Source: WHSV01 sp050693895 (GTDB lineage Bacteria; Actinomycetota; CADDZG01; WHSQ01). From it: 64,000 nucleotides of DNA. Made by a program: the position numbers and the translations under genes. Each line of letters begins with the position of its first letter. The stretch's first letter is position 1. This document shows positions 1-8,314 of the stretch, piece after piece. Under the pieces are notes generated by a model that had not been told where the DNA came from, did no database searches, and was given only the letters and a program-made list of their open reading frames with translations. The stretch lies in NCBI GenBank assembly GCA_050693895.1, contig JBOGWS010000019.1:14552-78551 (forward strand), written 5' to 3'.

Positions 1-800
1 GCGTAAACCGCGGCCGCCAGACCCGCCGGGCCGGATCCGATGATGGCGACATCGAAGTGCGCGTCCGGTTCGAGCGGTTGAGTGATCCCGAACGCGTCGG
101 CGATGTCCATATCGCTGGGGTTGACGAGCGTGGTTGGCTCGGGCGCGAAGCGCAATAGAACGACGGGGAGCTCTGGGTCGGAGAGGCCGAGGTCCTCAAG
201 TAACCTTCTTCCCTGCTCCGAGTCGGCCTCGTAGAACCCAACCGGGATGTGATTGCGGGCGAAGTTGTCGAGAAGCTCCGAGCTGCGCGGCGAGCGCCGT
301 CTTCCGATCATCCGAACGGCCTCGAAGGTGACCTCTCGTTCGGACGTCCAGTCCTCGAGGAACTCGGTGAGGGAACGATGAAACTCTTCGTCGCGCTCGT
401 GTTCAGGCCGCATCAGCCAGTGATCAATCTCGCCCAAGATGACCGCGTCGAAGATCGGGCGGGCGGTTTCGAAATCCCCCCAAACGACGACCACCACACG
501 CTTGGCAGTTGGATGCAGCGACCGCGTATGCGCGAGGAAGGAAATCCCACGTTGTTCGCGGCCCCCGTGGGTCGCGAGGATCAACGCCACAGGTACGTCG
601 TTACGTTTCATTCTCTGCAGGTCTTCGCTCGCGTCGTGATGATTCGTGGTGGTCACGATCTGGTAGTCGGTCCCGTAACGTTTGCGAACCTCGGTCGCCA
701 CGATCCCGAAGTTGTCCGGGTCCTCGCTGACGATTACGATCGCGGGGTGAACACGAACCTCCTCGGTCGGTCCGAGTTCACCGGGTGGTCGTCTTGCCAT
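1..800 (-). CDS. Fused degenerate response-regulator / thioredoxin-disulfide reductase, 5' part only
   Basis: The gene starts with ATG at 800, preceded by an AGGAGG 11 bases upstream, and runs off the left edge of the window. I translated it by hand: about 266 codons are open. Residues about 20-140 resemble a CheY-type receiver. Residues about 145-225 look like a thioredoxin/glutaredoxin-fold linker without CxxC. At about residue 250 the FAD-binding motif IIGSGPAGLAAAVY begins, as in thioredoxin reductases. This matches the actinobacterial family of response-regulator/TrxR fusions. The receiver keeps an acidic pair (SEDPDN). The position expected for the phosphoacceptor Asp reads ATHGG, the conserved Thr is lost (VVVVWGD) and the conserved Lys is Arg (LMRP). 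It is therefore probably not phosphorylated in the normal way. The reductase active-site CxxC lies outside the window. Confidence 0.85.
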   Translation of the reverse strand, partial: MARRPPGELGPTEEVRVHPAIVIVSEDPDNFGIVATEVRKRYGTDYQIVTTTNHHDASEDLQRMKRNDVPVALILATHGGREQRGISFLAHTRSLHPTAKRVVVVVWGDFETARPIFDAVILGEIDHWLMRPEHERDEEFHRSLTEFLEDWTSEREVTFEAVRMIGRRRSPRSSELLDNFARNHIPVGFYEADSEQGRRLLEDLGLSDPELPVVLLRFAPEPTTLVNPSDMDIADAFGITQPLEPDAHFDVAIIGSGPAGLAAAVY

Positions 801-1060
801 GAAGTCGACAGCCTCCTGCTATGGAGCGTCTTTCCGCTCTCCGCGACCGTTGAGACGATCGCGCGCGAAAGGGCCCTCTACCGTTGCTATCGCACTTGGT
901 CCAGAAGGTCTACGCGCGCGTTGCCGATCGCGGCTTTCCTCCGGAGAAGGGCGTCACGACCGGAATGTGGCATTCAGGGCCCGCGTGCTGCGTACGCGGG
1001 ACCATGGATGGGTAGAGCAAACCTGCCTTGGGAGACCGACTACCACTTTAGGAGACCTCA

Positions 1061-1315
1061 ATGATTGGATTCATCGTCGCTGGATTGATCATCGGCGCGC
1101 TGGCTCGTCTGCTCAAACCGGGCCGGCAGAGCCTTGGGATCCTCGCCACGCTCCTGCTCGGGGTGGTCGGCTCGGTGATCGGAGGGACAATCGCAAGCCT
1201 GATCGGATCCGGTGACATCATGGAACTGAACTTCCTGGGTTTCATCTTTGCCGTAATCGCGTCAGTGCTGCTGCTCGGCATCGCGGAGTCGCTGAGCGGC
1301 AGGAAGAGGACGTAG
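1061..1315 (+). CDS. GlsB/YeaQ/YmgE family small membrane protein
   Basis: This is an 84-residue protein with three hydrophobic segments (about 1-16, 26-48 and 55-75) and Gly-rich helices typical of the transglycosylase-associated (GlsB/YeaQ/YmgE) family. These are small inner-membrane proteins linked to general stress, with no firm biochemical role. The ATG at 1061 follows TAGGAGACCTCA, a good ribosome-binding site. The gene stands alone. It diverges from the TrxR fusion across a 260-base gap (801-1060) in which I see no clear promoter or repeat, and it converges on the next gene. Confidence 0.88.
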   Translation: MIGFIVAGLIIGALARLLKPGRQSLGILATLLLGVVGSVIGGTIASLIGSGDIMELNFLGFIFAVIASVLLLGIAESLSGRKRT

Positions 1316-1345
1316 AGAGACAGGTCCGCGCGGTCTCTAGCGGTT

Positions 1346-1993
1346 TCACACATACGTGGCCGACAGCATGATCTCCTTGAACGAGATCGTGTCTCCAGCG
1401 AACTCACGGCACTCCAGTCCGAACGTTCTGGTTCCACCGTTGACGCGCTGGGTGACCTCGTTGAGGCCGAAGAAGTGGTCGGTATCCGAGTCGCCAGGCT
1501 CGCCCAGGTTGACCTGCTGATTCGAGGTCCCGGGGCCGAAGAAGCGACAGCGGCCGATCGAGGGAGCCGCCGAGGTCGCCCAGGCTCCATCCATGGTCAG
1601 CATCACTTTTCCGCGGCGCGGGAGCTTGAGTTGAACTCTTCCACAAGAAACGTACGAATTGGTGGTCGGATCGCAACCGAGGTCATTGACAATGCTGCGC
1701 CCGGGTCCGGCGCCGCGCATTAAGTCGGTGGAATCGAGACCGTCGAGTTTGTTCGCGTTCGGAGCCTTGGCGATGATTCCGTTTGGTAGCTTGCCGTTCT
1801 TGCCCGTTGCGACGAGTTTCCGAGCGCGTTCGGTTTGAGTGGCCCCCGATCCGACCGCGTGTCTGCCGTCCACCTTGTCGGCGTTGGTCGCCTGGACCAC
1901 TGCGCTGACTGCCGGGACCGCAAGTCCCGTCACCGCTGCGGCGACGACCGCTACGACCCCCGTCCGCAGATCATGTCTCGACCGTTCGCGCAT
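1346..1993 (-). CDS. Secreted actinobacterial protein with NADKVDG-type motif
   Basis: This 215-residue protein has an N-terminal basic stretch and a hydrophobic segment (about 12-32, an uncleaved or cleaved signal), so it is probably exported. Two copies of an N-A-[DN]-K-[VL]-D-G motif (about residues 37-43 and 79-85) are typical of a large group of uncharacterised extracellular proteins in Actinobacteria. The C-terminal 100 residues look like a beta-rich domain with four Cys that could form two disulfides. The ATG at 1993 is preceded by GGGAGGTAGGGG on the minus strand. No enzymatic motif is visible and function is unknown. Confidence 0.75.
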   Translation of the reverse strand: MRERSRHDLRTGVVAVVAAAVTGLAVPAVSAVVQATNADKVDGRHAVGSGATQTERARKLVATGKNGKLPNGIIAKAPNANKLDGLDSTDLMRGAGPGRSIVNDLGCDPTTNSYVSCGRVQLKLPRRGKVMLTMDGAWATSAAPSIGRCRFFGPGTSNQQVNLGEPGDSDTDHFFGLNEVTQRVNGGTRTFGLECREFAGDTISFKEIMLSATYV

Positions 1994-2140
1994 CGACCCC
2001 TACCTCCCGAAGCTCGCCCGAGTTCTTCGATGAGCATAGGGAAAGGAAGCAGGGAGTCGAGGGCAACCATCGGGCCCGAAGGCGAGGCCCTTCTCGAACC
2101 AGGGCGGGACGGGGTTTCTGGTAGCCTCTGAAACCCGTAT

Positions 2141-2218
2141 GCCCCTGTGGAGCAGTCAGGAGTGCTCATCTCCCTGTCAAGGAGAAGGCCGCCAGTTCAA
2201 ATCTGGTCAGGGGCGCCA
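2141..2218 (+). tRNA. tRNA-Asp (GUC)
   Basis: I folded the full cloverleaf by eye. The acceptor stem is GCCCCTG/CAGGGGC (2141-2147 with 2208-2214). The D stem is GAGC/GCTC, the anticodon stem is TCTCC/GGAGA with loop CTGTCAA (anticodon GTC at 2176-2178), and the T arm GCCAG-TTCAAAT-CTGGT closes with one wobble pair. The discriminator is G2215, as expected for tRNA-Asp, and the CCA end is encoded (2216-2218). Confidence 0.96.
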
Positions 2219-2229
2219 CACACCGTCCG

Positions 2230-2302
2230 GGCGAGGTAGCTCAGTTGGCAGAGCACGCGACTGAAAATCGCGGTGTCGGCAGTTCGATTCTGCCCCTCGC
2301 CA
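2230..2302 (+). tRNA. tRNA-Phe (GAA)
   Basis: The acceptor GGCGAGG/CCTCGCC pairs 2230-2236 with 2295-2301. The D stem is GCTC/GAGC. The anticodon stem is CGCGA/TCGCG with loop CTGAAAA (anticodon GAA at 2263-2265). The T arm is GGCAG-TTCGATT-CTGCC. The discriminator is A2302. Unlike the tRNA-Asp 11 bases upstream, no CCA is encoded, so it must be added by the CCA enzyme. The two tRNAs probably form one transcript ending at the following hairpin. Confidence 0.96.
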
Positions 2303-2311
2303 CGCCCACAT

Positions 2312-2344
2312 AAAAACGGACGCCATGACATGGCGTCCGTTTTT
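2312..2344 (+). terminator. Strong intrinsic terminator, probably bidirectional
   Basis: A near-perfect inverted repeat has arms AAAAACGGACGCCATG and CATGGCGTCCGTTTTT around one base and ends in a T run. The A run on the left makes it symmetrical, so it can end both the plus-strand tRNA transcript and the minus-strand bldC transcript that converges from the right. Confidence 0.9.
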
Positions 2345-2361
2345 CTGTCCGGCTTCGTTGG

Positions 2362-2562
2362 CTAGCGCAGCTCCGCGCTACCCGTCGTAGTGCCCTCGAG
2401 AAACCTGGTGACCTCTTCCTTGCGGTAGCGGCGGTGCCCACCAAGGGTCCGTATCGAGGAAAGCTTTCCGGCCTTCGCCCACCGGGTAACGGTCTTCGGG
2501 TCCACCCGGAAGAGCTTGGCGACTTCAGCCGGCGTCAGAAGGTCGTCCTTCTGGGCCTCCAT
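2362..2562 (-). CDS. bldC: BldC-type MerR-family helix-turn-helix transcriptional regulator
   Basis: The 66-residue protein (from the ATG at 2562) is almost entirely a winged helix-turn-helix. It contains LLTPAEVAKLFRVDPKTVTR, WAKAGKLSSIRTLGGHRRYR and a short acidic tail, very close to Streptomyces BldC, a developmental DNA-binding protein that polymerises along direct repeats. GGAGGAAGG directly upstream supports this start; a longer in-frame extension to 2640 has no such site and is rejected. The next gene on the same strand is an uncharacterised protein and the one beyond it is a Leu/Val dehydrogenase, a neighbourhood I recall around Streptomyces bldC. It is probably a global regulator, with targets unknown here. 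Confidence 0.92.
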   Translation of the reverse strand: MEAQKDDLLTPAEVAKLFRVDPKTVTRWAKAGKLSSIRTLGGHRRYRKEEVTRFLEGTTTGSAELR

Positions 2563-2767
2563 CCTTCCTCCATTCATCAAGGTCCGACTACCCCTGCCCC
2601 AGGAACCCAATTGACCTGTGATCGTCGGACGCGTCACCAATTATGATTACCTCTCGGACCTTTGGGCGGAATGGCCCAATAGAGCCATTTTCCGTACTTG
2701 TGCAAGGCTACGGAGGAGTAGTTATTTCTCACTGGACAGCCATGTCACAAAGCGGGTCCAAAGTGGA

Positions 2768-3574
2768 CTAATTGACGATCTCGTGAGCTCGAACCGTGGC
2801 CCATTTGTCCGTTAGGTCCCCAAACAGGCGGCTGGCCCGGGGACCATCCCCCATTTCGAGGGCCTCGATGCAGGCGGCGACGTCGGCGGCACACTGATCC
2901 TCGACGAGCTCGTCGTGCTCGAACATGCCCGCGACCGAACCGTAATCCAGCTCGAGCAGGGCGTCGGGGGTGAACTCCTCGAGCCACCCGGTCAGCTCTT
3001 TGAGCGCAGCCACGACGGCCTCGTCGAGCCAGGTTTCCTCGAGCACCGTGATGACGTGAGCAAGCCGGGCCAAAGCGTCGGCCAGGCGGGTCTCATAGCG
3101 GATGCGAAGTCCTCTACGGTCCTCGACGAGGACCCTCTCGGAGGGATCGAACGCCGAGAACCAGCGCAGGGGCACGTGCCAGTTCGCATGAAGAATGTGA
3201 GAGCGGATCTCGGGAAAACGTTCGTCCAGGGCCGCCAGCTCCTTGGCCGCCCGGCGCGCCTCGCTCTGTGGAACGAAGGCCTCCGCCACCTCTTCGGGGA
3301 CGCTGTCCCGAAACGCGAGGAGGCCGGCGAGCATCCGCAGACGGGTTCTCCACGGGCAGATGTAGAAGTGACCGTCGACCTCTCGCACGAAAGCGTTATC
3401 GGTCGAGCCGAAGCCCGGCTCCTCGGAGGGCAGGCGGCCGGTGACGAGCCACGCCCGGTAGCGGGGATGCTCGCTCCCCTCGCCCTCTCCCGGGTCGGAC
3501 AGCCAGCGCCGCCGTTCGTCCTCGGTGAAGGTCGAGGCGGGTTCGTAGATACGCAGATAAGAGGTCCGGATCAT
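2768..3574 (-). CDS. Conserved actinobacterial hypothetical protein (bldC neighbour)
   Basis: This 268-residue soluble protein is acidic and rich in Trp, Arg and Glu, with no signal peptide, membrane span or recognisable catalytic motif. The first half contains a YLRIYEPASTF start and an aromatic FYICPWRTR segment. The second half is mostly predicted helix. I recognise it only as a protein conserved in Actinobacteria near bldC, probably of the DUF8083 type from memory. It is transcribed towards bldC with a 205-base gap (2563-2767) that holds nothing I can name. It diverges from the amino-acid dehydrogenase gene. Confidence 0.6.
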   Translation of the reverse strand: MIRTSYLRIYEPASTFTEDERRRWLSDPGEGEGSEHPRYRAWLVTGRLPSEEPGFGSTDNAFVREVDGHFYICPWRTRLRMLAGLLAFRDSVPEEVAEAFVPQSEARRAAKELAALDERFPEIRSHILHANWHVPLRWFSAFDPSERVLVEDRRGLRIRYETRLADALARLAHVITVLEETWLDEAVVAALKELTGWLEEFTPDALLELDYGSVAGMFEHDELVEDQCAADVAACIEALEMGDGPRASRLFGDLTDKWATVRAHEIVN

Positions 3575-3632
3575 CCAGCCATGCTATCGGTGGTGTGTGT
3601 CAATTTCGCCCGCTCGGTTCCCGACGGGAAAT

Positions 3633-3664
3633 CAATCGGAAAAGCAGCTTTCCCAATTCGATTG
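3633..3664. promoter_or_regulatory. Nested inverted repeat in a divergent promoter region
   Basis: Between two divergent genes, CAATCG (3633-3638) is repeated inverted as CGATTG (3659-3664). Inside is an imperfect dyad around GGAAAAGC and GCTTTCC. The position, 70-100 bases before the dehydrogenase start, suits an operator. This is inference from symmetry only. Confidence 0.3.
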
Positions 3665-3734
3665 GTAGCATCTGCCCAAAGACACCGAGGTTGCGTCAGC
3701 GAAGCCGCACCAACCACCAGGGGGCACTGCAGGC

Positions 3735-4826
3735 ATGAGCGTTTTCGAGCACATCAATGGCGATGGCTACGAACAGGTCGTATTTTGCTCGGACGATCAG
3801 TCCGGCCTTCGGGCGATCATCGCAATTCATTCGACGAAACTGGGTCCCGCGTTGGGCGGGACCCGTTTTTATGACTACGGAAGCGAACAAGAGGCGCTCA
3901 TCGACGTCCTCCGCCTCGCTAAGGGAATGACCTACAAGGCCGCCGCGGCCGGGCTGGACCTCGGTGGCGGCAAGGCCGTCATCATCGGAGACCCGACGCG
4001 CATCAAGTCCGAGGAGTTGCTCAGGGCCTATGGGCGCTTCATCGAGACCCTCGGCGGTCGCTACATCACGGCCGAGGACGTCGGAACCGCACTCGAGGAC
4101 ATGGACACCGTCCGGCGCGAGACGCGCTGGGTTTGCGGCTGCTCGCACACCTACGGGGGCTCGGGCGACCCTTCGCCCGTGACCGCCTACGGCGTACTTC
4201 AGGGAATCAAGGCATGCGCTCTCGAGATGTTCGGAAGCGCCGAGCTCGAGGGTCTAACGGTAGCTTTGCAGGGAGTCGGCAAAGTGGGCTTTGCTTTGTG
4301 CGGCTACCTCGTCGAGCAGGGCGCCAAGGTCACTGTCGGCGACATCAGCGTCGACAACCTGGCGCGCGCGGTCTCGACTCATGGTGTCGAGACCCTGCCG
4401 TTACAAGAGATTCACAAGATGGAGGCGGACATATTCGCTCCCTGCGCGCTCGGCGGAATGATCAACGACGACACGATCAGTGAGTTTCGCTGCAAGATTA
4501 TTGCCGGCGCTGCCAACAACCAGCTGGCTCGTCCCGAGCATGGTGAGAAGCTGCGCGATCTCGGCATTCTGTACGCGCCCGACTTCGTCATCAACGCCGG
4601 AGGACTCATGAACGTCGAAGACGAGCTGCGCGGGTACGACCGGGAACGAGCGATGCAGCGAGTAGAGGGCATCTACAAGCAGTTGCAGAACATCTTCGCT
4701 CTGTCGCGCGAGAGGAGCATCTCGACCGCGGGCGCAGCAGAGGAGTACGCACAGGATCGGATTCGAAAGATCAGTAGGATTCGGTTGCTGCGGACGACCG
4801 AGTACGGGACGGCCGGCCATCAATAG
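3735..4826 (+). CDS. Leucine/valine (possibly phenylalanine) dehydrogenase
   Basis: This 363-residue NAD-dependent amino-acid dehydrogenase carries out oxidative deamination of a branched or aromatic amino acid to the 2-oxo acid. The N-terminal domain has the substrate Lys in MTYK (K68) and the catalytic Lys in LGGGK (K80), the same numbering as Leu dehydrogenases. The Rossmann motif GVGKVG lies at 180-185. The length fits Leu/Val dehydrogenase (about 360) and not glutamate dehydrogenase (about 420). The gene lies 48 bases before a 2-oxoacid dehydrogenase operon that would consume its product. Substrate choice (Leu, Val or Phe) cannot be read from the sequence. The aromatic genes downstream make Phe worth testing. 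Confidence 0.88.
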   Translation: MSVFEHINGDGYEQVVFCSDDQSGLRAIIAIHSTKLGPALGGTRFYDYGSEQEALIDVLRLAKGMTYKAAAAGLDLGGGKAVIIGDPTRIKSEELLRAYGRFIETLGGRYITAEDVGTALEDMDTVRRETRWVCGCSHTYGGSGDPSPVTAYGVLQGIKACALEMFGSAELEGLTVALQGVGKVGFALCGYLVEQGAKVTVGDISVDNLARAVSTHGVETLPLQEIHKMEADIFAPCALGGMINDDTISEFRCKIIAGAANNQLARPEHGEKLRDLGILYAPDFVINAGGLMNVEDELRGYDRERAMQRVEGIYKQLQNIFALSRERSISTAGAAEEYAQDRIRKISRIRLLRTTEYGTAGHQ

Positions 4827-4874
4827 ACGGGGCGGCACCGTCGAGACAGTGACACCGAGCGTGAGGATTCGGGC

Positions 4875-6038
4875 ATGAGCACCCAAGAGCCACTTCGCAT
4901 CATCGGTGACGGAGGTGACCTTCCGGATCATCCGGTTCCCGACGGGCTCGGCCAGAAGGAACTGCTCGAGCTCTACAGGTGGTTGGTCATCTTGCGAACC
5001 TTCGACGAGCGTGCGGTCATGCTCCAGCGTCAGGGCCGCGTCGGCACCTACCCGCTCTACTGGGGCGAGGAGGGCACGGCCGCCGGCGCGCTGTTCGCCT
5101 GCGAAGACGCCGACTGGGTCTTCCCGTCGTACCGCCAGTGCTCGGTCGGAATTCTGCGGGGTCTTCCGGTTGCAACGGTTCTAGGATGGGTGCGCGGCTA
5201 CGGGGGCCCGGCAGGTTTCTACAACCCGCGCGACTATCGGCTCGGACCGATCTGCGTGCCGATCGCCACGCACCTTCCGCACGCCACGGGAGTCGCCTGG
5301 GCGGCGAAGATCAGGGGCGAGCGGACCGCATCGCTGGCATGGTTTGGCGACGGCGCCACCTCCGAGGGCGACTTCCACGAGGGCCTGAACTTCGCCAGTG
5401 TCTTTCGCACCGCGACGGTGTTCTTCTGCACCAACAACCAGTGGGCGATCTCGACTCCTGTGACGCGTCAGATGGCAACTAGGACCGTTGCCGAGAAGGC
5501 CGCCGCCTACGGGATCCCCGGGGTCCGGATCGATGGGTTCGACCCGCTCGCCTGCTACAAGGCCGCCAAGGAGGCGTTGGACAGGGGACGCGATGGAGGC
5601 GGACCCACCCTTATCGAGGCGTTCACGTACCGCATCAAGGCGCACGGGACGGCCGACGACCCGTCGCTCTACCGCGACGAGACCGAGACGCAGAAGTGGG
5701 CCCAGCAGGAGCCGGTCGGTCGCATGGCCTCCTTCCTGCGCAGACTCGAGATCCTCGACGACGACAAGGACAACGAGTTGAAGGCAGAGGCGAAAGAGAT
5801 GATCGCCCAGGGCGTCCGAGGCCTCGAGTCGATCGAGCAGCCCGGGCCCGAAGTGATGTTCGACTACGTCTACGCGTCCGGCAATCCGTGGACCTTCACC
5901 GAGGGTCTCGAGGAAGTGAACTCGGTGGCACGGAAACCGGAGGCGGCCCCACCCAAGCCGCCGACCCCGCCATCCGCAGGCGATGTCGAGATACAACCTG
6001 AATCGGGCGCACCGGGCACCCGCGCGGAGGGAGCGTGA
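4875..6038 (+). CDS. 2-oxoacid dehydrogenase E1 component, alpha subunit (pyruvate / branched-chain type)
   Basis: This 387-residue subunit, with E1 beta, binds thiamine diphosphate and decarboxylates a 2-oxo acid, passing the acyl group to E2 lipoate. The ThDP motif runs from GDG (158-160) to N188 in CTNNQW. The regulatory loop region reads HGTADDPSLYRD near 262-273, close to the HTxxDDP loop of the family. The C-terminal 40 residues are Pro/Glu-rich and poorly conserved. The start is ATG 4875. The stop lies one base before the E1 beta start (TGATATG), indicating translational coupling. The family does not separate pyruvate from branched-chain substrates by eye. The upstream dehydrogenase favours branched-chain or aryl 2-oxo acids. 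Confidence 0.88.
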   Translation: MSTQEPLRIIGDGGDLPDHPVPDGLGQKELLELYRWLVILRTFDERAVMLQRQGRVGTYPLYWGEEGTAAGALFACEDADWVFPSYRQCSVGILRGLPVATVLGWVRGYGGPAGFYNPRDYRLGPICVPIATHLPHATGVAWAAKIRGERTASLAWFGDGATSEGDFHEGLNFASVFRTATVFFCTNNQWAISTPVTRQMATRTVAEKAAAYGIPGVRIDGFDPLACYKAAKEALDRGRDGGGPTLIEAFTYRIKAHGTADDPSLYRDETETQKWAQQEPVGRMASFLRRLEILDDDKDNELKAEAKEMIAQGVRGLESIEQPGPEVMFDYVYASGNPWTFTEGLEEVNSVARKPEAAPPKPPTPPSAGDVEIQPESGAPGTRAEGA

Positions 6039-6039
6039 T

Positions 6040-7050
6040 ATGGCCGAGCTGACCATGGTCGAAGCGCTCAACAAGGCGCTGCACGAGGCGTTCGCCGCAG
6101 ACGAACGCATGGTGCTACTCGGCGAGGACGTCGCTCGGACGGGCGGAGTCTTTCGAGTGACGGCCGGCCTTCTCAAGGAGTACGGAGGCGAACGGGTTAT
6201 CGACACACCGCTGTCCGAGGCGGGAATCGTAGGAACGGCCGTCGGACTGTCGTTGTACGGCCTGCTGCCGGTCGTCGAGATCCAGTTCGACGGATTCGTC
6301 TATCCCGCGTTCGAGCAGATCGTCGTGCACGTCGCTCGTTACGGGTGGCGCACGACCGGTGAATGCCCCGCGAACATGGTCATTCGCATCCCGTTCGGCG
6401 GTGGTGTCAGGGCCCCCGAGTTGCACTCCGACTCGCCGGAGGCCCTCTTTGCCCATTCGCCCGGCCTGAAGGTCGTGTGTCCGACGACTCCTTCGGACGC
6501 GCGCGCGATGTTGCTCGCCGCGATCGCGCATCCCGACCCAGTCATCTTCATGGAGCCCAAGAGAATCTACCGAGCCGGACGGCAGGCGGTATCCGATGAC
6601 ATGCCCTTCGACCTCCAGAACACCAATGGCGACGCGAGCTCGTTGTTGTCGACGGCTCGTCTAGCCCGCGAGGGCAAAGACCTCGTCATCTTCTCCTACG
6701 GCGCGACGGTGCCGCTCAGTGTCGAGGCTGCCGAGAAACTCGAAAACGACAAGGGCACCTCAGTGCGCGTTGTCGACCTTCGCTCGCTCTATCCGCTCGA
6801 CGTCGATGCCATCACCGGTCATGCGTCGGAGTGCGGGCGTGCTCTCGTGGTACATGAGGCGCCGCGCACGGCAGGCATAGGCGCCGAGGTCTCGAGCCTC
6901 ATCCACGAGCGCGTCATGCTCGACCTCGAGGCCCCCGTTGGTCGCGTCACCGGTTTCGACGTGCCGTTCCCACAGTTTGCCAATGAAGACGACTACCTGC
7001 CCTCGGTCGAGCGCATCACGCGCGGCGCCGAGAAGGTCCTGAGTTTCTAG
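6040..7050 (+). CDS. 2-oxoacid dehydrogenase E1 component, beta subunit
   Basis: This is a 336-residue transketolase-like subunit beginning MAELTMVEALNKAL, with the family features LLGEDVARTGGVFRVT, DTPLSEAGIVGTAVGL and the central QFDGFVYPAFEQIV. It completes the ThDP-binding E1 heterotetramer with the preceding gene. I start it at ATG 6040 because GGAGGGAGCG lies just upstream and homologues start at this point. An in-frame start at 5983 would overlap the alpha-subunit tail and adds a non-conserved Arg-rich stretch. Confidence 0.9.
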   Translation: MAELTMVEALNKALHEAFAADERMVLLGEDVARTGGVFRVTAGLLKEYGGERVIDTPLSEAGIVGTAVGLSLYGLLPVVEIQFDGFVYPAFEQIVVHVARYGWRTTGECPANMVIRIPFGGGVRAPELHSDSPEALFAHSPGLKVVCPTTPSDARAMLLAAIAHPDPVIFMEPKRIYRAGRQAVSDDMPFDLQNTNGDASSLLSTARLAREGKDLVIFSYGATVPLSVEAAEKLENDKGTSVRVVDLRSLYPLDVDAITGHASECGRALVVHEAPRTAGIGAEVSSLIHERVMLDLEAPVGRVTGFDVPFPQFANEDDYLPSVERITRGAEKVLSF

Positions 7051-7062
7051 GAGCCGGACAAG

Positions 7063-8307
7063 GTGCCAGATTTCAAGCTTCCCGATCTCGGCGAAGGAAT
7101 GACCGAGGGCGAGATCGACAAGTGGTTGGTCAAGGAAGGTGATGTCGTCGAAGAGGACGACCTCATCGTCGAGGTCATCACGGACAAAGCGACTGCCGAG
7201 ATCCCTTCGCCTTTTGCGGGGGTCGTATCGAAGATCCACTGCGCCGAGGGCGAGGTCGTTCCCGTGGGCTCGGTACTCATCACGATCGGTGAGGAAGCGG
7301 CGACGACGACACCGGCCCCTCCCCTGACGCCAGAGGAGAGTCTCACGCCCGCGACCGCGGTAGCGGCGGGCGGACCTCCACCGCCTCCGCCCGCAGACGT
7401 CGGGGATGAGGCGGGGAACGGTCGCGTGAAGGCGATGCCTCCCGTGCGAAAGCTGGCGCGCGACCTCGGAGTGGACATCGGCGCGGTCAGCGGCTCGGGT
7501 CCCGGTGGACGGATCACGAGGTCGGACGTCGAGACGACGGCGGCACAGGGCTCGGAGCCGTCGGTCGCGACAACTCAGGCGCAGGTTCCGGTGCGCGCGA
7601 CGATTCCCGCCGGCGGGCGGCGGATCGCGCTCCGCGGCATTCGTCGAACCATCGCCGAACGTATGGCCGAGGCGCACAGGCTCGTGCCGCCGGTGACCCA
7701 TGTCGAGGAGTGTGACGTCACCGAGCTCGACGCGACCCGCAAACTTGCGAACGAGCGCAACACGGACGACAACAAGCTCACGGTGCTGCCCTTCATCGTC
7801 AAGGCAGTCGTTGCTGGCCTGAAAGGTCACCCGATGCTGAACTCGTCGCTCGACGAAGACGCTCAGGAGATCGTGGTTCACGATCGCTACGACATCGGAA
7901 TCGCGGTCGAGACACCATCTGGCCTAATGGTCCCGGTGGTACGCGACGCAGATCGCAAGCGCGTGGCCGAGATCGCCGAGGACATCGACCGCCTTGCGCG
8001 CTCGGCGCGTGACGGATCACTCAAACCCGACGAGCTGCGCGGCTCGACCTTTACCGTTACGAGCCCCGGACCGTTCGGTGGCTTGATGGCGACTCCGATC
8101 GTGTTCCATCCACAGGCTGCGATTCTCGGAGTTCACCGAGCGAGTGAGCGCGCGGTCGTACGAGACGGGCAGATCGTCGTACGTCTGATGATGAACCTGT
8201 CTCTCACCTTCGACCATCGCATCCTCGATGGCATGACGGGAGCGAGGTTCGTTCTCGACATCGTCAGGCTGCTCGAGCACCCCGCAGTACTCGCGCTGGA
8301 AAGTTAG
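7063..8307 (+). CDS. 2-oxoacid dehydrogenase E2: dihydrolipoyl acyltransferase
   Basis: This 414-residue core protein transfers the acyl group from lipoate to CoA. It has a single lipoyl domain (1-77, lipoyl Lys K42 in TDKATAEI) and a Pro/Ala-rich linker. A peripheral-subunit-binding domain follows at about 124-157 (PVRKLARDLGVD to GRITRSDV), then the catalytic domain from about 185 with HRILDG at 385-390 (H385, D389). It starts with GTG 7063, 12 bases after E1 beta. No lipoamide dehydrogenase (E3) lies in the window, so the complex must borrow E3 from elsewhere. One lipoyl domain and a short linker are usual for branched-chain-type E2. Confidence 0.92.
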   Translation: MPDFKLPDLGEGMTEGEIDKWLVKEGDVVEEDDLIVEVITDKATAEIPSPFAGVVSKIHCAEGEVVPVGSVLITIGEEAATTTPAPPLTPEESLTPATAVAAGGPPPPPPADVGDEAGNGRVKAMPPVRKLARDLGVDIGAVSGSGPGGRITRSDVETTAAQGSEPSVATTQAQVPVRATIPAGGRRIALRGIRRTIAERMAEAHRLVPPVTHVEECDVTELDATRKLANERNTDDNKLTVLPFIVKAVVAGLKGHPMLNSSLDEDAQEIVVHDRYDIGIAVETPSGLMVPVVRDADRKRVAEIAEDIDRLARSARDGSLKPDELRGSTFTVTSPGPFGGLMATPIVFHPQAAILGVHRASERAVVRDGQIVVRLMMNLSLTFDHRILDGMTGARFVLDIVRLLEHPAVLALES

Positions 8308-8314
8308 GTTCCTC

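Noticed and set aside
249..1064. Long plus-strand open frame over the first kilobase
   Set aside because: It is antisense to the response-regulator/TrxR fusion, whose protein motifs are clear, and it has no recognisable protein pattern.
1316..1338. AGAGAC/GTCTCT hairpin between convergent genes as a terminator
   Set aside because: Six base pairs and no T run are too weak to call.
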